Of a DNA stretch of 39,163 bases, positions 29,156 through 37,999 are shown piece after piece. The DNA comes from an uncultured Clostridia bacterium (GTDB lineage: Bacteria; Bacillota; Clostridia; TANB77; CAG-508). The translations under genes and the position numbers were made by a program. Positions within the stretch are counted from its first letter, which is position 1. Each line of letters opens with the position of its first letter. Location: NCBI GenBank assembly GCA_947626735.1, contig CANQTK010000011.1, forward strand, positions 1-39,163. Direction: 5' to 3'. The notes below the pieces were generated by a model. The model was not told the origin of the DNA. It worked only from the letters and a program-made list of their open reading frames with translations, and ran no database searches.

Positions 29156-29184
29156 TTGCAAAATAGAAATAGATAAGATATAAT
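29156..29184 (+). promoter_or_regulatory. Promoter of the SUMF1-like gene
   Basis: TTGCAA (29156-29161), 17-nt spacer, TATAAT (29179-29184), 36 nt before the ATG. The opposite strand has a TATAAT at 29093-29098 that may serve mtgA, without a clear -35. Confidence 0.65.
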
Positions 29185-29219
29185 AGAAAAAACAAAAGAA
29201 AGAGAAAGGAAGAAGAAAA

Positions 29220-30398
29220 ATGAACGAAAGAGGGAATTTTTATATCCCACGTATTGGGTTAATCATTATTATTTTAGTCATTGTTATTATAGCTACAATC
29301 TTAATTGCTTTAGGTATCTCAAAAGTTGCTACAAAGCCAAAAAATGGAATACAAAATACGGAAGAAATGGAACAGAATGTAATACCAGACCAAAAAGATT
29401 ACACTACATTTGATGAGGGAATTGCAACAGAAAACTTACCTAAAGTAGAAAAAAATCAGTTTGCTCAAGAAAATTCTACCATCGATGGAAGACCTCCTTG
29501 TTTTTATAATCCTGTTATACCACAAGGATTTAAAGCAGTTGGAAACGAAGAAGATGCTACGATTGATGAAGAAGCAAAATGGGGAGAGCAAAACTCTTAT
29601 CTTTATGGTTTAGTCATTGAAGATGAAAATAAAAATCAATTTGTATGGATACCCGTAGAAAACATGGATCTTTTCAAAACTACCGATTGGCAAAAAAATG
29701 CACCAAAGGGAACCATAGATAAAACGTATGAGGAACCTTTAGAAGAGGAAGAAGAAGACTACTATAAAATGTATTATAAGGTAAAAAAATATGGAGGTTT
29801 TTATATTGGACGTTTTGAAACAGGTGATTTAACTGCACAAACAGAAAGAACCGAAGTTAAAAATTCCGATTCTATAGGAGTTCAAAAGTATTTGAATGTA
29901 TATAACTATGTACCATTTGAATTATCTACAATTAATCGACGTGAAATAACAGGAGCAAAAGAATTAGCCATCAATTTTGGTAGACAAAATGATTATAATA
30001 CAGTCAACACTTCTATTGTATATGGTGTTCAATGGGATGCTATGTTACGCTTTATAGTAAGTGATGTGAATAATGTTAATAATAGTATTCGATGGGGAAA
30101 TTATACTACATCAGAATTAATTTACACCGACGATAAAGGAAATACCTATACAAAGAAAAATGGAGATGTATACTTATTAAAAACGGGAAGTAGCGAAGAA
30201 ACAAAAGCGAAAAACATCTATGACATAGCAGGAAATACTTTTGAGTGGACATTAGAAACAGCAGGAAATGGAGTAAGAGTGGTAAGAGGTGGTTCTTATT
30301 CGATTACCATTGGACAGTTAGCGGCTGCTCGTTATGCTTACAATAAAACAACCGTAAATAGTGGAATTGGATTTAGAATTAGTTTTTATATTGATTAA
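29220..30398 (+). CDS. Membrane-anchored SUMF1/FGE-like domain protein
   Basis: A 392-aa protein with an N-terminal membrane segment (residues ~13-34), so the rest is probably external. The C-terminal half carries hallmarks of the formylglycine-generating-enzyme fold: DIAGNTFEWTLE near 337-348, RVVRGGSYS near 357-365 and GIGFRISFY at the end. The catalytic cysteine pair of true sulfatase-modifying enzymes is not visible, and such domains often act only as binding folds in gut Clostridia. Substrate unknown. AGAAAGGAAG precedes the ATG; terminator at 30434. Confidence 0.75.
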   Translation: MNERGNFYIPRIGLIIIILVIVIIATILIALGISKVATKPKNGIQNTEEMEQNVIPDQKDYTTFDEGIATENLPKVEKNQFAQENSTIDGRPPCFYNPVIPQGFKAVGNEEDATIDEEAKWGEQNSYLYGLVIEDENKNQFVWIPVENMDLFKTTDWQKNAPKGTIDKTYEEPLEEEEEDYYKMYYKVKKYGGFYIGRFETGDLTAQTERTEVKNSDSIGVQKYLNVYNYVPFELSTINRREITGAKELAINFGRQNDYNTVNTSIVYGVQWDAMLRFIVSDVNNVNNSIRWGNYTTSELIYTDDKGNTYTKKNGDVYLLKTGSSEETKAKNIYDIAGNTFEWTLETAGNGVRVVRGGSYSITIGQLAAARYAYNKTTVNSGIGFRISFYID

Positions 30399-30433
30399 GC
30401 AAGAGTATAGTTTTTTACAATAAAAATTAAAAA

Positions 30434-30460
30434 TAAAAAAAGAGAATCTTCTCTTTTTTT
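30434..30460. terminator. Bidirectional terminator between SUMF1-like gene and spoIVA
   Basis: A 12-bp stem AAAAAAAGAGAA/TTCTCTTTTTTT with a tiny loop, between convergent genes. Confidence 0.85.
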
Positions 30461-30492
30461 ATTTTTTTGGAAACAAAAGGTTTAATTTCCAA

Positions 30493-31974
30493 TTATAAAA
30501 TAATACAAATTAATCCACCACTGCCTTCGTTGACAATTCTTTCTAATGTCTCTTGTAATTTTTGTTGAGCATCTTCTGGCATTCTACAAAGTTTATTTTG
30601 AAGCCCTTCGTTTACTAATTCATGCAAACTCTTTCCAAAGATATTCGATTCCCAAATTTTAATTGGGTCTGATTCAAATTCAGAAAGTAAGTAATTCACT
30701 AATTCTTCGGACTGTTTTTCACTACCTACAATAGGGGAAACTTCTGTCTCAATATCGGCTCGTATCATATGAATAGAAGGTGCTTTTGCTTTTAGTTTCA
30801 CACCAAAGCGAGAGCCTTGTTTTACCATTTCTGGTTCATCTAAAATAAGTTCTTCCATCGAAGGTGTTACAATACCATAACCTTTTGTTTTTACTTCTTC
30901 TAAGGCGTAAGCAATTTTGTCATATTCTTTTTTCGTTTGTGCAAAAGAAGTAATCGTTGAAAATAAATCACCTTCATTAGAAATGGAAACCCCAGATATT
31001 TCGGTTAATACTTGATAGAACAATTCATCCATTAATTGAATAGAAATATGAACAGAACCAGTGCCAAGTAAAATTTCATCTACTATTGTTTTTTGAATAA
31101 TTTCTGTCTTTTGAATTTTTTGAACGCTTGCATCTACTTGTTTTAATAGACGAACATTACTAAAAGCTTCTTTAATTTCAGCATGTAATTGTTTTTTTAG
31201 CCAATGTTCAGAAGATAAACCATCCACCCAGCGAGGAAAATTTAATTCAATGGTTTCTACAGGAAATTCATATAAAATTTTGCTAAAAATAGTATTAATA
31301 TCCTCTAAGTCTAATGTAGAACAATCCGTTGGAAGAACAGGAACAGAATATTTTTCTTCTAACTTTTTGGCTAAAGCTTTTGTATAGTCAGAAGTACTAT
31401 TAGAAGAGTTTAAAACAATTACAAATGGTTTATGAAGAGCTTTTAATTCGCTTACCACTCTTGCCTCTGCTTCAACATAATCTTCTCTTGGAATATCGGT
31501 AATAGTGCCATCGGTAGTAACTAAAATACCAATCGTAGAATGTTCTTCAATAACTTTTTTGGTACCCATTTCGGCTGCTTGCTCAAAAGGAATTTCATTT
31601 TCATCCCATGGTGTTTTTACCATACGAGGAACATCATCTTCTAAATACCCAATGGCATTGTCAACTAAGTAGCCTACACAGTCTACCATACGAGTTCTTA
31701 ATTTAATATTTTCTCCTAAAGTAATTTCTACTGCTTCATTAGGAATGAATTTTGGTTCTGTCGTCATAATGGTTCTTCCAGAAGCACTTTGAGGAAGCTC
31801 ATCCAAAGCTCTTTCTCTTTTGTATTCGTTTTCTATGTTGGGAATGACAAGTAAGTCCATAAAGCGTTTAATAAAGGTAGATTTACCGGTTCTAACAGGT
31901 CCTACTACACCCACATAAATATCGCCATCGGTACGTTTTGCTATATCTTGATATACTGATAAATTTTCTTCCAT
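30493..31974 (-). CDS. spoIVA: Stage IV sporulation protein A (spore coat ATPase)
   Basis: SpoIVA polymerises on the forespore surface using ATP and forms the coat basement layer; its presence shows the organism forms endospores. The 493-aa length is typical. Walker A is GPVRTGKST (residues 25-33) after the family start ENLSVYQDIAKRTDGDIYVG. AGGAGGT precedes the start. A weak SigE-like arrangement on the minus strand (TCATAAC at 32045-32051, 16 nt, TATACATT at 32021-32028) would fit mother-cell expression, but the spacing is slightly long. Confidence 0.96.
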   Translation of the reverse strand: MEENLSVYQDIAKRTDGDIYVGVVGPVRTGKSTFIKRFMDLLVIPNIENEYKRERALDELPQSASGRTIMTTEPKFIPNEAVEITLGENIKLRTRMVDCVGYLVDNAIGYLEDDVPRMVKTPWDENEIPFEQAAEMGTKKVIEEHSTIGILVTTDGTITDIPREDYVEAEARVVSELKALHKPFVIVLNSSNSTSDYTKALAKKLEEKYSVPVLPTDCSTLDLEDINTIFSKILYEFPVETIELNFPRWVDGLSSEHWLKKQLHAEIKEAFSNVRLLKQVDASVQKIQKTEIIQKTIVDEILLGTGSVHISIQLMDELFYQVLTEISGVSISNEGDLFSTITSFAQTKKEYDKIAYALEEVKTKGYGIVTPSMEELILDEPEMVKQGSRFGVKLKAKAPSIHMIRADIETEVSPIVGSEKQSEELVNYLLSEFESDPIKIWESNIFGKSLHELVNEGLQNKLCRMPEDAQQKLQETLERIVNEGSGGLICIIL

Positions 31975-32069
31975 GAAAATAGATACCTCCTTAAAATGTT
32001 TGTACTAATAAACTTTAATTAATGTATATTTAAGCAAATCCAAAGTTATGACTAAAAGAATAAAAATAT

Positions 32070-32098
32070 TTGAACAATTTTAAGAACTATGGTAATAT
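32070..32098 (+). promoter_or_regulatory. Promoter of the UDPGP-family gene
   Basis: TTGAAC (32070-32075), 17-nt spacer, TAATAT (32093-32098). The remaining spoIVA-32251 gap shows no other gene. Confidence 0.5.
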
Positions 32099-32251
32099 GA
32101 TATAGTACACAGAGTTGTAGAAAAACAAAATGAAAAGTAACAGATAGATTAAACAAAGATAAAGTGAATTTTAAAGCATTCAATAGAAAGAAACAATGCT
32201 ATTAAAATAACTCAAATGCTTTACAAAAGAAGGCAGAAAGGAGAAGACAAA

Positions 32252-33486
32252 GTGAACAAGTATGAAGAGGCAACAAGTCTATTACGAAAATATAAACAAC
32301 AAGAAGTGCTAAAAGAATTAGAAAAAAATAAAAGAGAAGGATTAATCGAGCAAATACTTCATTTAGATTTTGAAAAAATAGAAACGGCAAAAAGAAAAAT
32401 AGAGGAAAAAGAAAATTTTAAAGAAGATAAAATAGAAAGTGTACCTTATGTGGATTTGCAACATCTTACGAAAGAAGAAAAAGAAAAATATGAACAGATA
32501 GGAAATAGCATTATAAAACAAGGAAAGTATGCAGTCGTTACCATGGCAGGTGGACAACGGAACAAGGCTAGGACACAGTCGGACCAAAAGGAACCTTTAT
32601 GATACAGGTAAAACCAAAAGCAAAATCCTTATTTGAAATTTTAGCAGACACGTTGAAAAGAGCAAACGAAACATATCAGGTAACTATTCCATGGTATATC
32701 ATGGTAAGCAAAGAAAATAAAGACCAAACCATAGCTTTTTTTGAAAAAAATCACTATTTTGAATATCCAAAAGAACAAGTCACCTTTTTTGTACAAGGGG
32801 AAATGCCTTTACTTTCACAAGATAAGCAGTTTCTATTAGATCAAGAAGGAAACATTATGATGGCTTCTGATGGAAATGGAAGTATTTATCGTTCTATGAA
32901 AGAAAAAGGTATTTTGCAAGATATGAAGAAAAAAGGAGTTGAATGGATTTTTATTGGTTCTGTAGATAATGTTTTGTTAAAAATGATAGAGCCTATTTTA
33001 CTTGGACTAACTATCAAGCAAAACAATCAAATTGCTTCAAAAACCATTGTAAAAGCAAGCCCAGAAGAAAGAGTAGGGGTGTTTTGCAAAAAAAATGACA
33101 AACCATCTGTCATAGAATATACCGAATTACCAAAGGAACTTGCAGAATTAAAAAATGAAAAAAGCGAGCTTGTTTATGGGGAATCCCATATTATGTGCAA
33201 TCTATTTTCTCTTTCTGCTTTAGAAAAAATAGCAGAAGAAAATTTGCCTTATCATATTGCATTTAAAAAAATTAACTATTATAAAGAAGGAAAATTTGTA
33301 GAAGCAAAAGAACCAAATTGTTATAAATTTGAACAATTTATTTTTGATAGTTTTCCTTTCTTTGAAAACATCACTTTACTTCGTGGCAAAAGAGAAGAAG
33401 ACTTTGCACCAGTAAAAAATAAAGAGGGAAAAGATAGCCCTGAAACAGCAAGTAAGTTATATGAGCAGTATTGGAGACAATGTTAG
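32252..33486 (+). CDS. UTP-sugar pyrophosphorylase (UDPGP family), read through two +1 sites
   Basis: Joins UTP with a hexose- or GlcNAc-1-phosphate to make the UDP-sugar. The joined product is 410 aa, as in bacterial UDPGP-type enzymes. The nucleotide-binding signature MAGGQGTRLGHSGPKG is restored only if the C of two CGG codons is skipped (32558 and 32580); the rest is open to 33486. Later family features include PWYIMVS, FFVQGEMP, GNGSIY and FIGSVDNVL. I chose GTG 32252 because AAAGGAG lies 8 nt upstream. A conventional annotation would split it in two. The precise sugar is uncertain. Confidence 0.83.
32558..32560 (+). other. CGG recoding site 6 (UDPGP)
   Basis: In-frame CAA CGG A within MAGGQ-GTRLG; skipping C gives CAA GGA ACA AGG CTA GGA. 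It is the first of two sites 22 nt apart. Confidence 0.75.
32580..32582 (+). other. CGG recoding site 7 (UDPGP)
   Basis: After the first shift the frame meets AGT CGG A; skipping C gives AGT GGA CCA AAA GGA (SGPKG). CGG is in frame here only if site 6 has already shifted, so the two sites are phase-consistent. Confidence 0.75.
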
Positions 33487-33550
33487 GAAGTCCTTTAAAG
33501 AAAAGAGATAACAGTTAGAAGAACAAATAGAGAAAATAATATAAAAGAGA

Positions 33551-33587
33551 AAAGAAAAGAAGAAATCAAAATTCTTCTTTTCTTTTT
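33551..33587. terminator. Bidirectional terminator after the UDPGP gene
   Basis: A 14-bp stem AAAGAAAAGAAGAA/TTCTTCTTTTCTTT with a 7-nt loop and T-rich flank, between convergent genes. Confidence 0.8.
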
Positions 33588-33612
33588 GTTTCATAAAATT
33601 ATTTAAAAAACA

Positions 33613-33990
33613 CTACATTTGTTGTTCGCCAGGTAAAAAGTAGTCAACAACACCATAAATGATAGCACCTATAATAGCAGCCATCCAAGAAATTGTATAT
33701 CCTGCTACGAAATATTGTGTTACGTATAAAACAACAGCAGAAAGTACAAATCCTACAAAACCTTTACCAAAAGGACTAGCATGAAGACCAGTAAATTTTA
33801 CAATTAGGTAATCTATTACAGTAAGAACAATAGCAGCAGCTGCTAATGTCCAAATATTACTAATTTGAAATCCTGGTGTGAAAAATGCGGTAATAGCAAG
33901 AACGATAGCAGCAGTAACTAATCTACCAATAATTTGCCATACAGTGCTAGCACCACTTTGAGATTGACTTTGCGTTTGATTCTCTGACAT
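33613..33990 (-). CDS. Four-TM membrane protein, phage-holin-4-like (YvlD type)
   Basis: A 125-aa protein with a Gln/Ser-rich N-terminus (MSENQTQSQSQSG) and four membrane segments at about 18-36, 43-62, 70-90 and 97-118, ending VVDYFLPGEQQM. It resembles the PF04020-type small membrane proteins such as YvlD, which are not true holins; the role is unknown. I chose the start at 33990 because AGGAGG lies about 9 nt upstream; the frame stays open to 34083 without a ribosome binding site. Confidence 0.72.
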   Translation of the reverse strand: MSENQTQSQSQSGASTVWQIIGRLVTAAIVLAITAFFTPGFQISNIWTLAAAAIVLTVIDYLIVKFTGLHASPFGKGFVGFVLSAVVLYVTQYFVAGYTISWMAAIIGAIIYGVVDYFLPGEQQM

Positions 33991-34123
33991 AACTAAAACC
34001 TCCTTATTTGAAAATTTACAAATATATTGCAATTTACATGGTTTTATAATGTTAGTATTCACATCTTTTTTTAAAATATACAAAAAGTGAATAAATCATA
34101 AAAAAATGTGAAAAATAAAATTG

Positions 34124-34156
34124 AACTGTTTTTGGGGACGGAGGAAAAAAACAGTT
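34124..34156. repeat. Palindromic element, GGGGACG type, family C (left copy)
   Basis: Stem AACTGTTTTT/AAAAACAGTT with loop GGGGACGGAGGAA. It is the exact reverse complement of 34176-34208. Confidence 0.9.
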
Positions 34157-34175
34157 ACTTTTTAATTTAATTTTG

Positions 34176-34208
34176 AACTGTTTTTTTCCTCCGTCCCCAA
34201 AAACAGTT
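34176..34208. repeat. Palindromic element, GGGGACG type, family C (right copy, inverted)
   Basis: An identical 33-nt element in opposite orientation, 19 nt from the left copy, giving a REPIN-like doublet. It ends just before the AGGAGG of the DUF421 gene. Confidence 0.9.
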
Positions 34209-34222
34209 AGGAGGAGAAATCT

Positions 34223-34910
34223 ATGTTATTAATATTTGTAAGAACCATAATTTTATACATACTTGTTTTGGTCGTTATGCGTTTTATGGGAAAACGTGAA
34301 ATAGGGCAGTTGCAACCATTTGAACTTGCTATTTCGATTATGATTGCAGACTTAGCAACCATTCCTATGACAGAACCTCGGTATTCCAATTAGCAATGGA
34401 ATCATACCAATTTTAGGATTACTTGTGATGCATTTAACCATTTCTATTATCAATTTAAGAAGTGTTCGCATGAGAGAAATTCTATGTGGAAAACCATCTA
34501 TTTTAATATATCGAGGTAAAATTGTAGAAAAAAATATGAAAAAAGAACGATTTACCATTAACGAATTACAAGAAAGATTACGCGGTAACAATATATTTGA
34601 TATGGGAGATGTCGAGTATGCAATTTTAGAAACCAGTGGACAAGTAACAGTCATTCCAAAGCCAAATAAAAGAAACACCACACCAGAAGATTTCAATATT
34701 ATGCCAGAATATGAAGGAATTTCTTATGATTTAGTAGTAGACGGAAAAATTATGAAAGAAAATTTAGAAAAATTAGGAAAAGATTATAATTGGCTTTTAA
34801 AACAAGTAGATCCATTTGGAATAAAACCAGAAGAAGCGTTAATTGCAACGATTGATGGAAAAGGAAATTTCTTCTGCCAAGCAAAAGAAGGGAGAAAGAA
34901 AAATGCGTAA
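34223..34910 (+). CDS. DUF421/YetF-family membrane protein, read through one +1 site
   Basis: The joined product is 228 aa, normal for YetF-type proteins. It has hydrophobic N-terminal segments (residues 2-17, with helices near 38-55 and 60-80) and the family sequence RFMGKREIGQLQPFELAISI, then the C-terminal soluble domain (GKIVEKNMKKERFTINELQE, NNIFDMGDVEYAILE). The frame breaks at CGG 34379, where skipping C gives EP-GIPISNGIIPI. Only the second part looks like a normal gene to standard callers. AGGAGG lies 7-8 nt before the ATG. It overlaps the DUF4363 gene, its usual partner in Clostridia. Function unknown. Confidence 0.83.
34379..34381 (+). other. CGG recoding site 8 (DUF421)
   Basis: In-frame CCT CGG T; skipping C gives CCT GGT ATT CCA ATT AGC. 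This is the only site followed by T rather than A, so the quadruplet is CGGN, not strictly CGGA. Without the shift the frame stops at TAG 34391-34393. Confidence 0.75.
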
Positions 34911-35292
34911 AGAATTTATTATTTGTGCTATTGTAATTGCTTTGGTAGTAGGTTTTAATATCATAACACAAAATTACACTACGAAATCCGTAGAAACGAT
35001 AAACCAAAAATTAGAAGAATTAAAAGGAAAACTAGAGCAAGAGGAAATAGAAAAAGAAGAAGTAGAAGGAAGAATGGAAGAAATTCAAAATACGTGGAAA
35101 GAAAAATATAATAAACTTGCATTTTTCATTGAACATGACGAATTAGAAAAGGTAGAAACAGAGCTTACCTCTTTAAATGCTCATATTGAGACAGAAGAAT
35201 ATCAAGAAGCAATTCCAGAACTAGAAAAAGGCGTTTTTATTCTGCACCACATCGATGATAAGTTTAAATTAGATATCAAAAATATATTTTAA
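34903..35292 (+). CDS. DUF4363-family protein
   Basis: A 129-aa protein with one N-terminal membrane segment (residues 6-20) and a coiled-coil/helical bundle (about 32-110, NQKLEELKGKLEQEEIEKEE, then HDELEKVETELTSLNAHIET). This is the DUF4363 layout. The ATG overlaps the TAA of the DUF421 gene (ATGCGTAA), so they are translationally coupled; GGGAGAAAG precedes it. The pair is common in spore-forming Clostridia; function unknown. Confidence 0.8.
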   Translation: MRKEFIICAIVIALVVGFNIITQNYTTKSVETINQKLEELKGKLEQEEIEKEEVEGRMEEIQNTWKEKYNKLAFFIEHDELEKVETELTSLNAHIETEEYQEAIPELEKGVFILHHIDDKFKLDIKNIF

Positions 35293-35335
35293 AAAAAGTG
35301 AGATTTTTGGGACGGGTTTAAAAATCTCATTTTTC
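35291..35335. repeat. Palindromic element, GGGACG loop, family D, also a terminator
   Basis: Stem TGAGATTTTT (35299-35308) with AAAAATCTCA (35320-35329) around loop GGGACGGGTTT, flanked by A and T runs. It shares the GGGACG loop with families A and C but has an unrelated stem. It lies between convergent genes, where it would end both transcripts. Confidence 0.75.
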
Positions 35336-35365
35336 TAATTTATATTCTTTTATTAATTCATACTT

Positions 35366-36109
35366 TTATAATAAGTCTTCCATTGTATAAAAACCATTTG
35401 GTTTGCCTATTAAAAACTGGGCAGCTTTAATAGCACCATCTGCAAAAATAGAACGAGAATAAGCTTTATGAGTAATTTCAAACGTTTCATTTTCACCAAT
35501 AAATTCTACGGTATGCTCACCTACAATATTACCGCCACGAATGGAAGAAAAACCAATTTCATTTTTTGAGCGTTTTTCATGTTTATTGTGCCTATCAAAT
35601 TCATAATGCAAGCTATTATCTAAAGCTTTGTTAATACTATCAGCAAGTAAAAGAGCAGTACCACTAGGACTATCAATTTTTCTATTGTGGTGTGATTCGA
35701 TAATTTCAATATCGGTATTAGGAAGCGCTTTTGCAACTTCTTGCAATATTCTAGTCATTAAGTTAATATCAAAAGACATATTGGCAGATTTAAAAATAGG
35801 TAAATCTTTAGAGTATTCCATAATCTGTTCGTTTTCCTCTTTACTAAAACCAGTGGTGGCAATCACAACAGGAATATGTTCTTTTTTGGCATAAGCAAGC
35901 ATTGCAAGAGTAGCCTTTGGAATGGAAAAGTCAATAATAACATCTGGTTTTTCTGCAATATCTTCATAACTAGTATAAACAGGAAAAGCAAATTTTCCTG
36001 TATTTTCTTTGTCAAAACCTCCAAGTAAAACACAATCTTCATAAGCATCTAATTGTTTTTGCACTTCTTGTCCCATTTTTCCATTAACACCATGAATTAA
36101 AACTTTCAT
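35366..36109 (-). CDS. dapB: 4-hydroxy-tetrahydrodipicolinate reductase
   Basis: Second committed step of the diaminopimelate/lysine pathway, reducing HTPA to tetrahydrodipicolinate with NAD(P)H. The 247-aa protein has the dinucleotide motif HGVNGKMGQEV at 6-16, the substrate motif ESHHNRKIDSPSGTA near 140-154 (catalytic His and Lys), and an FNFD-like substrate loop. AAGGAGG precedes the start. It lies downstream of asd and dapA on the same strand, with an HD gene between, and after a long hairpin at 36137-36216. Confidence 0.95.
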   Translation of the reverse strand: MKVLIHGVNGKMGQEVQKQLDAYEDCVLLGGFDKENTGKFAFPVYTSYEDIAEKPDVIIDFSIPKATLAMLAYAKKEHIPVVIATTGFSKEENEQIMEYSKDLPIFKSANMSFDINLMTRILQEVAKALPNTDIEIIESHHNRKIDSPSGTALLLADSINKALDNSLHYEFDRHNKHEKRSKNEIGFSSIRGGNIVGEHTVEFIGENETFEITHKAYSRSIFADGAIKAAQFLIGKPNGFYTMEDLL

Positions 36110-36136
36110 ATAAAAACCTCCTTGAAAGTATGAAAA

Positions 36137-36216
36137 ACGGGAATTAAATTTTCCAAAATGTGAATCACTTTTTTATTTTTTACAATTTTTCACATCTTAA
36201 AAAATTTAACCCCCGT
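36137..36216 (-). repeat. Long nested hairpin upstream of dapB
   Basis: The outer arms ACGGG-AATTAAATTTT and AAAATTTAAC-CCCCGT pair imperfectly, and the inner arms AAAATGTGAA and TTTCACATCTT pair around an A/T-rich loop. On the minus strand the closing arm is followed by five T, so it may be a terminator of the HD gene or an attenuator before dapB. It shows some similarity to the GGGACGG-type elements. Confidence 0.5.
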
Positions 36217-36228
36217 CACTAAAATTTC

Positions 36229-36786
36229 CTAAACTAAAATTAACAAGCAAAGAAATATATAAGCATATTTATATAATTTTTTCTTTTGCAAGAAAGAGTT
36301 GTAGAATACAAAAGATTCTTGCAAAGCACTATATTTATCAACTAAAGTCACAATAAAAGATTCAGGATATCTAGGAAGGCGAAGAGTAACTGGCCACATA
36401 TGTTTTACAATAATATCTTGTTCCTTTTTACTTAAGTCAAATAATTTGGATGCATTTTCTAAAGCAATTTGTGGATGAATAAAGGCATGCTTACGTTCTA
36501 AATTTAAGAGCTTGCTACTTTGTCTCCAATCATATAGAAATAAGTCATGAAGCATACCAGCACGAGCTACTGCTTTATAATCTAACCCTAATTTCTTACA
36601 TATTTTATAACTAATGTAAGCAACATGAAAACAATGTTCAAAAGTATTGGTATCATAGTGCTGTCTGAAATCTTTCATGTGCTGTACAGTTTTATTTGAA
36701 ATCACATCTTGCACAAGTGAATAGAACTCGGCATATTGATTGAGATTTTCTTTATTAATCTCCTTTTTGATAAGTAAATTACTCAT
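36229..36786 (-). CDS. HD-domain protein
   Basis: A 185-aa protein with the HD pattern FEHCFHVAYISYKICKKLGL (His ~49-53), AGMLHDLFLYDW (HD ~79-80), a His-rich loop HAFIHPQ near 99-105 and LVDKYSAL near 147. Such small HD hydrolases act on phosphomonoesters or nucleotides; the substrate here is unknown. The C-terminus ends in a hydrophobic helix (YKYAYIFLCLLILV), which is unusual and could attach it to the membrane. It sits between dapA and dapB with a promoter of its own. Confidence 0.82.
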   Translation of the reverse strand: MSNLLIKKEINKENLNQYAEFYSLVQDVISNKTVQHMKDFRQHYDTNTFEHCFHVAYISYKICKKLGLDYKAVARAGMLHDLFLYDWRQSSKLLNLERKHAFIHPQIALENASKLFDLSKKEQDIIVKHMWPVTLRLPRYPESFIVTLVDKYSALQESFVFYNSFLQKKKLYKYAYIFLCLLILV

Positions 36787-36857
36787 TGTCTTTAAAATTC
36801 CCCTTTATCTCTCTTTTGTATATGTTCTAATGTTATATTTTCATCATTCTAACTTTT

Positions 36858-36886
36858 ATTATACCATAAGCAAATAAAAAAGCAAA
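36858..36886 (-). promoter_or_regulatory. Promoter of the HD gene
   Basis: Minus strand: TTTGCT (36881-36886), 17-nt spacer, TATAAT (36858-36863) with an extended -10 TGG just before it. Confidence 0.6.
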
Positions 36887-36901
36887 TACATTTAGAAAAT
36901 A

Positions 36902-37789
36902 TTAAGATATTGTGCCAAATTCTTTCATTGCTTTTTCCAATTTTTCTTTTCCAGCTGGACTCATTTCAATTAAAGGAAGACGAGGTATTCCGTAGTTATA
37001 ACCAACTAAGTTTAAAGCTTCTTTTACTGGAATTGGGTTTACTTCGTAAAATAAGGCTTCTACTAATGGTAAACATTTTAATTGTGCTTGCATTGCTTTT
37101 TCAAATCTTCCTTCTAAATAATCGATTACCATATTGTGAGTAAATTTTGGCTCAATATTCGATAATACCGAAATAACACCAAGACCTCCTAAAGAAAGAA
37201 TAGGAATAATTTGGTCATCGTTACCAGAATAAATATGTAGGTTATCTTGGCATAAAGATGCAATTTTTGCAATTTGTGAAATGTTGCCAGAGGCTTCTTT
37301 TATAGCTACGATATTTTCTATTTTCGATAATGCTAAACAAGTTTCTGGACTAATGTTAACACCAGTTCTACTAGGAACACTATATAGAATAATAGGAAGG
37401 CTTACTTCTTTTGCAATAGCAGTATAATGTGCTACAAGCCCTGCTTGTGTGGTTTTATTGTAGTAGGGAGTTACAATTAAAAGTCCATCTGCACCAACAC
37501 TTTCAGCATATTTTGACATCGAAATAACGGCTTTTGTGTTATTTCCGCCTGTACCTGCAATAATTGGAATACGCTTATTTGCTTTGTCTATAGCAAATTT
37601 GATGGTCTGTTTTTTTTCTTCTTCTGTCATGGTAGAACTTTCACCTGTTGTACCACAAACAATAATGGCGTCAACACCATTTTGAATTTGGCTCTCAATT
37701 AGTTTTCCAAATTCTTCAAAGTTAATACCATCTTCGGTAAATGGAGTGGCGATGGCAGTTCCACATCCTTTAAATAAAATTTTTTTCAT
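36902..37789 (-). CDS. dapA: 4-hydroxy-tetrahydrodipicolinate synthase
   Basis: Condenses pyruvate with aspartate semialdehyde, the product of the neighbouring asd gene. The 295-aa TIM barrel has GTTGESS at 46-52, the catalytic Tyr136 with Arg141 (LYSVPSRTG) and the Schiff-base Lys164 (VAIKEASG). The start at 37789 (MKKILFKGCG) has AAAGGACG upstream and matches family N-termini; the frame is open 12 codons further. A minus-strand TATAAT at 37855-37860 may be its -10. No lysine riboswitch is visible in 37790-37999. Confidence 0.95.
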   Translation of the reverse strand: MKKILFKGCGTAIATPFTEDGINFEEFGKLIESQIQNGVDAIIVCGTTGESSTMTEEEKKQTIKFAIDKANKRIPIIAGTGGNNTKAVISMSKYAESVGADGLLIVTPYYNKTTQAGLVAHYTAIAKEVSLPIILYSVPSRTGVNISPETCLALSKIENIVAIKEASGNISQIAKIASLCQDNLHIYSGNDDQIIPILSLGGLGVISVLSNIEPKFTHNMVIDYLEGRFEKAMQAQLKCLPLVEALFYEVNPIPVKEALNLVGYNYGIPRLPLIEMSPAGKEKLEKAMKEFGTIS

Positions 37790-37999
37790 ATTTTTTCGTC
37801 CTTTCGTAAAGGCAATATAGAGCAAGAAATATAATTATATTTCAAACTATTGTTATTATATGATAAAGCCTTTAAAAAATAAATAGTTTTTTAGAATAAA
37901 TTATTTTTTTGTTATAACTGATTGTGCGCAAAAATAAGTAATCTTTCAAAATTTTGTTGATACATATTTTACCTTATATTGATAAATAGTAATATACAC

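Noticed and set aside
37790..37999. Lysine riboswitch before dapA
   Set aside because: No conserved L-box core was found, and the leader from the likely -10 to the start codon is only about 65 nt.
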